A stretch of DNA of 64,000 nt, taken from assembly GCA_034440615.1 (NCBI GenBank), contig JAOTOM010005048.1, positions 470,001 to 534,000 of the forward strand, given 5' to 3'. Of this stretch, positions 56,104-64,000 are shown piece by piece; position 1 is the stretch's first letter; each line of letters starts with the position of its first letter. Origin of the DNA: Ashinkailepas kermadecensis (lineage: Eukaryota; Arthropoda; Thecostraca; Neolepadidae). The notes beneath the pieces are model-generated. The model saw only the letters and a program-made list of their open reading frames with translations, was not told the origin of the DNA and made no database searches. The position numbers and the translations under genes were made by a program.

Positions 56104-57028
56104 TGCGGTAATCATCAAATCATCCCAGAGGGACCGGGGAGTGTAGTTTGTCTGACCTTAGCCAAACGTGTGTCACATATCTGCTTCAAATTTGTATAGA
56201 TTAAAACAAATGTGTTCAATGAAAAAAACGGTGACGTACGCGCGCACTTAAACGAGACCATAACTACGAGCACTGTCAAAGTCGACTCTTGTAATGACAA
56301 CGTGATTACTCCTGAAAATGCAAACGTACGGAAGGTGTACGTATAGGGCACAGATTGCAAGCGAAGCTGGCTATCGCTTTCGTGGGCCTCGGCCCTTGCC
56401 AATGTTCAATTGAGTCCCTCTGATAATTATAGTTTTAACATGGCACCCCATGGATGAGCCCCTCCAACACCATGTGAATTATTGCATGCATGCATGCAAG
56501 TAATGTCTTGCTTTTACTTGTCTATCCTAGCGATTTCTTTGATGCTCCGCCTCTGGTGACTTGTTTCACAACACGTGTGCCGTCGACTTTCTGATTTTGT
56601 GCGTGCCTTCTCTATCTGCTGGAAAAACAAGAACTTGAAGACATCACAAATTAGAGGGACACAATCACGATGGACACCAACTGACACAAATTAGCGGGGC
56701 ATCTGGACCATTTATCTGGTCACGTACCTCCGTGAATCCTCGGCCAATGCACTGATCAAGTTGAGTAAGAACGTGAAGATGTTATGGGGAAGATCCTAAT
56801 GCGAGTACGGCCGAGCTGGCCTGAAGGCATGCCATTCGGTATTAAATGAGCTGATCTGTATCCGGAACCGTACATGGAGGAAGCAGGTAGCAGGTTGTTT
56901 GATCCAGCCCCCACTTATCTTCACTGGCGGATCCCCAAGGGGGAAACTGGGCATCCCCCGCCCCAAGAGGCTGACTTGCCGAATTGCTGCACTAATCTGT
57001 TATTTTCTCGAAATCTAAGGACATTGTA
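56104..57028. other. intergenic DNA, nothing recognised
   Basis: TGCATGCATGCATGCA near 56480; a G/C-run piece near 56930. No gene. Confidence 0.4.
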
Positions 57029-57915
57029 TTACGTAAGTATTGTCTAAATGAGGTCCGCCGTAAGTATTGTCTAAATGAGGCCCGCCGTTGTTAGCTGTTG
57101 TATTACGTAAGTATTGTCTAAGTCAGGCCCGCCGTAAGTATTGTCTAAGTCCGGCCCGCCGTAAGTATTGTCTAAGTCAGGCCCGCCGTAAGTATTGTCT
57201 AAGTCAGGCCCGCCGTAAGTATTGTCTAAGTCAGGCCCGCCGTAAGTATTGTCTAAGTCAGGCCCGCCGTAAGTATTGTCTAAGTCAGGCCCGCCGTAAG
57301 TATTGTCTAAGTCAGGCCCGCCGTAAGTATTGTCTAAGTCAGGCCCGCCGTAAGTATTGTCTAAGTCAGGCCCGCCGTAAGTATTGTCTAAGTCCGGCCC
57401 GCCGTAAGTATTGTCTAAGTCCGGCCCGCCGTAAGTATTGTCTAAGTCAGGCCCGCCGTAAGTATTGTCTAAGTCAGGCCCGCCGTTGTTAGCTGTTGTT
57501 AGTATTGTCTAAGTCAGGCCCGCCGTAAGTATTGTCTAAGTCAGGCCCGCCGTAAGTATTGTCTAAGTCCGGCCCGCCGTAAGTATTGTCTAAGTCCGGC
57601 CCGCCGTAAGTATTGTCTAAGTCAGGCCCGCCGTAAGTATTGTCTAAGTCAGGCCCGCCGTAAGTATTGTCTAAGTCAGGCCCGCCGTAAGTATTGTCTA
57701 AGTCAGGCCCGCCGTTGTTAGCTGTTGTTAGTATTGTCTAAGTCAGGCCCGCCGTAAGTATTGTCTAAGTCCGGCCCGCCGTTGTTAGCTGTTGTAAGTA
57801 TTGTCTAAGTCCGGCCCGCCGTAAGTATTGTCTAAGTCCGGCCCGCCGTAAGTATTGTCTAAGTCCGGCCCGCCGTAAGTATTGTCTAAGTCAGGCCGGC
57901 CGTTGTTAGCTGTTC
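57029..57915 (+). repeat. 27-bp minisatellite, about 31 copies, with a splice-donor consensus in each
   Basis: Unit GTAAGTATTGTCTAAGTC, then AGGCCCGCC (27 bp). Two main types differ by TCAGG versus TCCGG. At 57085, 57484, 57715, 57781 and 57901 a variant with GTTGTTAGCTGTTGT marks higher-order blocks. A 27-bp unit keeps frame, giving a 9-residue repeat frame (57088-57492) that I regard as spurious. Each unit holds GTAAGT, the ideal animal 5' splice site, and the A-type units a TCAG|G acceptor-like word. Confidence 0.96.
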
Positions 57916-59239
57916 AAATCTGATGAGTCGTTTTCGAAGTCGGAGTTTTTTTTCCCTAGTATGGGGCTTCCCTATTGCAGGCACACAAGAGGATATGGCA
58001 CCATTCCGCGACAGGGAAATTGGAGGCCGACCGCAACTGCGCGCCCCGTGCAGTCCGTTCAGACATGAATCCTCGTGCGTCCAATTTTCGCCGAATTGTG
58101 GGAATTCCAGAAACAATTAAAACTTAGTTCGATAATGTGGCACAGTGTAGTGATGTGTTTTGCGATGCGCTGTCCACATCCGGCAGGGAACCTGATTATG
58201 AAAATGGTGTCTCCAATTTCGGTCTGTGCGTATGGAGTAGGAACAGGGGTGTTGTTTTGTATACTTTTGGAGGGGCATGTGGCCCCTCAATGTTCAATTG
58301 TGCCCCTCCAATAATGAAAATTCCCCCAAATATGAAGTGGAAATGGGCATGCAGACAAAGCATAAAACAGCGGGTTGCGATCGGAGCGGGAGCGCCGATG
58401 GCCCCGCCGATGGTTCCATTGATTGCCCTGTCGATGGCCCCGCCGATGGCTCTGGAACTAGTGACATCCGTCCGTTCACTCTGGTGACCTGTCACCCAGG
58501 ATGGTTTCCAGGCGACTGACCGCTACCGTTAACGTCGCGACTATACCATGTAGTGTGGCCAGCGTACTGGTGTCCAGAGACACTGCGCCGACTGGCACCG
58601 TCTGCGCTGCTGAGCATCCTGCCGCCATTGCTGACACCAGGCTTCCAAGAATCTTTCAGTTGCAGTAGCCAGTTGGTCCAGAGGAGCTTCCTCTGACGGC
58701 AGCGATAATGCTGCCCAAGCCTGCGGCAGCCGTTGAAGAAATAGTCTTCAACAGCTCACGGACGTGTGGAGCATCCCCTGTTGTACCCAGTTCTGAGTTC
58801 ATCCACAGGAGCAGTTGGAACGGCTTCTGGTCTCCGAGCTGCTGACGGGGCAATAAGGCTTCCAGGAGGGCCGCTCGCGATTGCGCCAACCTACGCCTCA
58901 GGGCGCCAATAAGGGTCACGGAACTGGGCGTCTTGGCCGTGATAATATCCGCACCTGCGTGGTGATCGACACAGAAAGGTTTGCCACCAGCAGATCGAAC
59001 TTGGGGCTGTCTTCTTGAATTCCAGCCACCCGAAACGAACAGTTCGTCTGTGTCGGCTAGAGGTTTGTCTTCTCCGGAGAAAGGAGAATACTGTGATAGC
59101 CTGAACGCGGCTATCTGCTGGCTTGCAGATGCAGGAGTCAGGGGAAGATACGGGGGAGGGGGGGTTAACTGGGGGCATGGGCTTCTCTCCTATGGAAGGT
59201 GGCCGCTCCTCCAGCAGGGGAAATGCGCTCATCCGGGAA
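57916..59239. other. intergenic DNA, no gene assigned
   Basis: Short GATGGCCCCGCC-type repeats lie at 58395-58450. A GC-rich open frame at 58656-58919 (minus) has no motif I recognise. Confidence 0.35.
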
Positions 59240-59790
59240 GCCCCGAGTTAACCCCCCCCTATAATTTGTTTAGTCCGGAGCGCCCCTCTGAGATAAAAAA
59301 GACGCCTTTTCAGTGCGCTCGAATGGACACCGCTCGAATTTTTCGGCCAGAGGTTCCCCTCGGAGGGAAAAGACACCCCACCAGGCAGAAGCGGGTTCCG
59401 AAATTGCATGAGGGGAACTTGGTCTCTGGAGGGACGCCTCTAGCTCAAAAATTTGATTGATGGGGTGCACTCGGGCCTTCCCGGAGGGGCACCCTTACCT
59501 TCCAAGGTGCACATTTGGCTGATAAAAAAATCGGGTGGTTTCACTCAAGCACATTAGATGGGGTCTTTTCCTTCCAAGGAGCGCCTCTGGCTGAATAATT
59601 TGAGGTGGATGCACTGGAGCACATTGAAAGGGCACCTTTTCCTCTGAGATGGACGCCTTTGGCTGGAAAATTCGATTGGGATGCACTCGAGCTTTCCCAG
59701 AGTGGAGCATTTTCCCAGCTGAAGGGGCGCCAACCTCCATGCCGGCACATACCTTCAGTGTCACCCCTGTATCCACCCCTGCTTCCAAGT
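59240..59790. repeat. about 73-bp degenerate tandem repeat
   Basis: Seven or so diverged units with GGAGCGCCTCTGGCTGAAAA, then TTTGATTGGGATGCACTCGA, then GCCTTCC. The reverse complement matches 53190-53300. C/G-rich ends (CCCCTGTATCCACCCCTG at 59767-59785) resemble transposon termini. Confidence 0.7.
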
Positions 59791-59859
59791 ACTTTTGTAG
59801 TGGCGCCCCTCCAAGGAAGTGGCAGCCCTTCAGACAAGTGCCCCCATGACAATTCCTGA

Positions 59860-61550
59860 ATCCGCCCACGGCAGCAGGCCCTTGGCGCTGACAGGGCCGC
59901 CGCGCCGCGGACGTCAAAATGTTGGGTTTTTTAAATTATTTTTTTGCACATCCTCGTCTTTTGCCCGGGGCTACAGCATGGTGTATGACCCATCACCCGA
60001 TGCCCAAACTTCAGCGAATCAGACAGTCAGAGTGGTGCACATTTGATGTCTTGTACTGCATTTACCTGCTGTTATTCCGGCCTTCGCGTTCGCAGAAACC
60101 ACGCTTGCTCGCAGGTGGCCAGGTTTTGTTCCCAGCATTGCTTTCCCCCCGCTCATGTGTACCGGCATTTTTCCTAGATAGTTGTGCAGTCTCACACCCT
60201 CAATACGACTTTAACATTGGTAGTCCACGTAGCAAGTGCGCGTCTGTGATAATACAGGCAGCAAGTGTGCATCTGCAAGGTTTTCGTTTGACGTTGGTGA
60301 CGACGGGCCCAATTTAATATCGACATTTGTTCTGCTACTTGAGTTTAGAAACGCTACAATACATGGATCAGGATTCCTTTTATATCACTCACGACGGCTG
60401 CTTCATTCAACCACATGCATACCCTTACTAGTAGGGCACTGGTACTGGTAACGGGGTTGAGACTACAGGGGTGTAATATGACCGGTTTCAGGGGTTTGAT
60501 ATGTTCACACATATGCATTTGTAGATTTTGGTGTTGTAGTGTGGCGGTTGGTGGGACACCGCGGCAGATGGCAAATGACGGTGTCGTCCCTAAATAATTC
60601 TGAGTTGTGTGTTATGTGCCATCAGATTATTAAAAGCGTGAAGGCGTTGTATTATTTTCTTCATCATGTAATTTTGCAGCAGCCATCACATCTTTGTATT
60701 TTCATGACAATTCACTAGAATGTGAAGATCAGGATTTGTCTGATCTGATTTAGATTGCCAGATACAGCCATACTTAGTGCGGATCCATCCACAAACGTTT
60801 ATCAAGCAGCGTTCACCTTATGAGTTTACACTGGCTGTTCAGACAGAGTGAGCGAACTTTCCGAGCAAACGCAGTGATACAAATGCTAAAACCCACTTGG
60901 TCTTGCTTGCTTGGATTCTGATATCTTGAACTCGGCGTCTTTCCATGTGATATTGATGTGAGATGAACTGGTGTGAAGACGGTGCGTTAGGTAGATTTAA
61001 CTGGCAACTGCATTTCATAAGTATTGAATATTGTCATTCTTCACCATCAAGAAAGGACACATCAATATGACCTGAAATCGATTAAAAAGTTACATATAAA
61101 AACTCCACATTTTATATTGAATGTGCGAACGCAGTGCACTCAACTGTCTCAGTATGTGTAATGCATGTTGGTATGACCGGATCCATCATTCCCTACCTGG
61201 GAGTGTTTCTGTGTGTCTTGCCCACAAATATTAATATTAATAATATATGAATAGTTCGCCATTACGCATGTGTGTTGGTGGGCTCGTATATTATTCGTTG
61301 ATATATGAGCAACGACGGAAATATGGCTGGGGACTCTTGCACACTGATAGAACGGAACGTTTCGAAAATTGCATTCGCTGTTCTTTTGTCGGACTCTCAA
61401 TTGAGTCTGACAATTTTATACCCCATAAGTGATAATCTGGTCTTCTAGACTGTGTCTGTATTTTATTTTGATCTTGAGCATTACATCAATTGCAAATTTA
61501 TCCTATCAGCAGACAAAGTGGCCTAAATCTAGCATACAAACATAATTGAG
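59860..61550. other. intergenic DNA, nothing recognised
   Basis: No gene or repeat array supported. Confidence 0.4.
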
Positions 61551-61554
61551 GACA

Positions 61555-61890
61555 GGGTCAATTAGCACGAGCGTCGGACGGCCTCTCACATAACACGCAC
61601 AAGAGGGGGGGGGGGGTAATTCGGACCTTGCCCCTAAGATTCCGGAAACTAGCACACAATTTGGAGGACAGATTTTGGATATAGTGATCTCGCTTCACTA
61701 CAAATTTCATGACCCTAGACTTTTGAGGTCAAATGAGATGGTGGTCGGCTGAATCACCGCACTGCCGCTCTGCCGTTCTTTGTGACCTTGAACGCTCGCA
61801 GGTCGCCGCCTGGTTGGCCGATTTGGCACCCCGCAATTCCTATATTTACTAACGGATTTAGATTTTGTGTTGTAAGGATGCGCTTATCGA
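61555..61890 (-). repeat. dispersed repeat, copy 2
   Basis: Inverted relative of 35155-35495: GGCCTCTCACATAACACGCA, ACACAATTTGGAGGACAG, CATGACCCTAGAC, GAGGTCAAATGAGATG, GGATGCGCTT. Confidence 0.65.
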
Positions 61891-62263
61891 TATTTTTGCA
61901 AAGTCACAGCATTGCATTCCAATATCGCCGCCCGTTTAGGAGATAATGTGAAAAAAAACAAGTGGGCGAATTCCGCCTTCCACACACTCCTTCGGTGCGC
62001 GTGGGAAACAGCCACATTGTATACCTCCATCAATCCTGTGGCACTTTGCCCCTCAGTAATTTTCATAAAACAACACCTATGAGTAGTAATCTAATTCAGC
62101 TCAAATTGGCTGCAATCTTGCCTAAATTGGGCGAACTGTCGAATGTCGTGAACGTATCCGAAACTTCACTACATTGTACCGAATTGTCGAATAATCATAG
62201 ATGCTACGCAATTAGGCGGTTCTTGCCTCGCAAGGTTCCCGCTCAGTTTAAGCCGCATACGTA

Positions 62264-63050
62264 GCTGTTGCATTTATTCTGACCGTCCCCTTGAAATTGT
62301 AAAGATATTTCCAAGTCAAGTCTGAAAAAGTCGAAATTCAATGGAAACTTCCATGGCGGTCCAATAACACGTTGAGAAACAATTTAGCAAGCTCCTCTCT
62401 CACTAATCCTCCCAGTCCTGCTGGAAACCGGACGTGCTATACTTGTTTAGCTATAACTAAGTGCCGATGCACTGACAAAAATGTGGTGTATGAAATTGTT
62501 TGTAAGTTATGTGGTGCCAGTTATATTGGCGAGAGCAAACGGCCTGTGCCACTGCGATTTAATGAACATGTGCGTAGTCTTTGGAATAGAACAGTTCATA
62601 CGCCACCAGGAGACCAAGCCAGATCGTGTCACCCTGATTATGCAGATGGCAATCCTTTTAGCATACATATCTTACACAAAAACTAGGGACCACGCCGACA
62701 GGAAAATGCATGAGTCGATCTGTATTAGGGATAGGAAACCAGCTATGAACATCAATGTAGCATCGTGGTTTTTGTTATGATGTGTCGATGTAACCTTGTA
62801 AATGGCAGTGTCGTATATCGAAGCCACATGTGATGTTGATAGGATTACATTAATTCAATAGTTTCGTTTCCCGGATGCCTGGTGCTAGGCAAGATAAAAC
62901 ACGTGTGGTTGTACTGGTTAGAAGGTGAACTTTTCCATTTGATGATTCTGATGAAGTGCCGTGCACGATAGCTCAATCTCTATCAAAATATAGTAATTTT
63001 GGAAATATCTTTACAATTTCAAGGAGACAGTCAGAATAAATGCAACAGTG
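62264..63050 (+). mobile_element. Penelope-like element fragment with inverted flanks
   Basis: A GIY-YIG endonuclease coding remnant (62372-62779) is bracketed by inverted repeats of about 50 bp: CTTGAAATTGTAAAGATATT near 62291 and AATATCTTTACAATTTCAAG near 63003, with CTGTTGCATTTATTCTGAC / GTCAGAATAAATGCAACAG outside them. Penelope-like elements often carry repeated termini in direct or inverted arrangement and a GIY-YIG domain at the C-terminus of the polyprotein. Only the 3' end is present. Confidence 0.7.
62372..62779 (+). pseudogene. GIY-YIG endonuclease of a Penelope-like element
   Basis: A Cys-rich start (NRTCYTCLAITKCRCTDKN) is followed by VVYEIVCKLCGASYIGESKR, then PVPLRFNEHVRSLWN. 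This is the GIY-YIG core with the CxxC, YIG, Arg and Glu-His positions typical of Penelope elements. A one-base shift near 62650 moves the end, RDRKPAMNINVASWFLL, to another frame. The upstream reverse transcriptase is missing. Confidence 0.8.
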
Positions 63051-64000
63051 ATACATCACCATGCTCCTTGCAGCCGCATTGAAACACATAAAACGCATAC
63101 ATAGCTGTCCAGTACGGCACACTGCATCGGACGGACATTGGCTGGCCGGCTTCGGGCTGAGCAGGTCACGTGGCATGATGACATAGCCACGTGGCCAATG
63201 GCTGACTGGCGGGCCTCATGCCAGTGGCGGCTGGATACAACTAAGTTCGGTCATACAACCTTTTTTGAACACCAAATGCCGGCACTTTCAAGAATATATT
63301 ATGGTATGGATCCTAAAATCCAAATCCAAATCCTAAAGATCCAAATCCTAAAATCCCATCCTCCGCATGGGCGACGCCAAGGATTTTGGATGGGGGTGCG
63401 GGTGGCGAGAAGCTTCTCAGGTCGATTTTTCATGCAACGCCATAGGCGCAATGTTCAATTTCGCGAAGTCTGGGGGACGCGCTCTCCCGTCCCCAATCGT
63501 GGCTACCGCTATTCCTTCCAACGAAAAAAAAGTTAATGCGTGCCAAAAATGTCTGGTCATGACTTCCTAAAGGCACATGTGTCGAGACGCCGGGACTAGG
63601 TCCCCTTACTCAAAGTGAATTAGGAATAGACGTTGGATGTACACTGTATAGTTTAAGCACACCTGACAACGGTGGTCATGTTTCGTGAAACGAAGAATCG
63701 AGCAGAAGAAAACAGTCCTTAATCAGAATGGAATCTCCATCGATTCTCAATGCCAGGGTAATCCTATGATTATACCCTGACGCTAAAACAAATGTCATAC
63801 TGATTAGTTGTTCGTATAAAATCGTTCTTGGCTGTTTTCAAGTGAGAATATCGGTTGGGGTGACACGGTCGTAGGTCAATGTTGTCTCGGATTTGGGCGT
63901 TTGTATGCACAGGTGTGACAAGCATGACATGAAAGCAAAAATCCTTGACAAGCATGAAAAAATATGTCATTGCTTTACCGAATTAGACGGACACATAGGT
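63051..64000. other. intergenic DNA, nothing recognised
   Basis: Short AAATCCAAATCCTAAA-type repeat at 63310-63355. A transposon-end-like GGGCGACGCCAAGG lies at 63367. No gene. Confidence 0.4.

Noticed and set aside
57088..57492. 134-residue protein of 9-residue repeats
   Set aside because: The 27-bp unit keeps frame by its length. The frame ends when a variant unit appears, and no signal or family is seen.
53147..59785. A 6.6-kb transposon bounded by CAGGGGCGGATACAGGGG and its inverse at 59767-59785
   Set aside because: The ends are similar, but the flanking bases are not duplicated, and MSH4 exon 13 would lie inside; two separate copies of a repeat are more likely.
62945..62985. Hammerhead ribozyme (CTGATGA, stem GTGC/GCAC, then GATA)
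   Set aside because: The core should have GAAA and a pairing stem III and stem I; these do not form, so at most a decayed remnant of the ribozyme known from Penelope-like elements.

Overview
The window is animal nuclear DNA, intron-rich and full of repeats. The only host gene I can recognise is the 3' two thirds of a MutS homologue of the MSH4 type (meiotic crossover factor). It runs on the + strand from about 1.96 kb to 55.46 kb. Thirteen exons can be placed from protein similarity to MSH4 as I remember the family. Their splice phases all agree and give one continuous reading frame of 684 codons including the stop. The N-terminal part (roughly 250 residues by comparison with the vertebrate protein) lies upstream of the window or was missed. 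The exons cover the lever/core domain (exons 1-5), the clamp region (5-7) and the ATPase domain (8-12, with Walker A, MutS signature, Walker B and H-loop), then a short C-terminal tail (13).

The organism is most likely an arthropod, possibly a crustacean. The clues are scattered TTAGG/AACCT runs (the ancestral arthropod telomere motif), non-LTR elements of CR1 and RNase-H-bearing I/R1-like type, a Penelope-like GIY-YIG fragment, tRNA-derived SINEs, and very long simple repeats (CTGT, GA, TA, GTGC). This is inference; no marker gene fixes the species.

Layout. 0-1.7 kb: no recognised gene. 1.7-10.4 kb: exon 1 and intron 1 with an 80-bp satellite, a fold-back element and an I-like LINE. 9.7-11 kb: exon 2, with its first half repeated upstream (86-bp units) and its last 20 bp repeated downstream. 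11.5-14 kb: a second RNase H LINE, a 0.73-kb CTGT microsatellite, exon 3. 14.7-19.8 kb: a SINE, a TTAA-flanked MITE, exons 4-6. 19.9-24.5 kb: a 15-bp-type array split by a truncated CR1, a 1.3-kb 20-bp array, exon 7 followed by repeated copies of its own 3' edge, exon 8. 24.8-29.2 kb: 34-bp and 70-bp arrays around exons 9 and 10. 31.8-34.0 kb: exons 11 and 12. 34-55 kb: a 21-kb intron holding a nearly full-length CR1 and a 7.07-kb hAT-like transposon with a perfect 8-bp target-site duplication, itself filled with satellite DNA and a 0.75-kb-armed inverted repeat. 54.9-55.5 kb: exon 13, preceded by copies of its own 5' edge. 57-64 kb: a 27-bp array with a consensus splice donor in every unit, a 73-bp-type array, and a Penelope-like fragment.

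The most striking pattern is that minisatellites at several MSH4 exons (clearly 2, 7 and 13; probably 1 and 10) are built from the exon edge itself. They therefore multiply splice acceptors or donors next to the real ones. I know of no description of this as a recurrent process within one gene.
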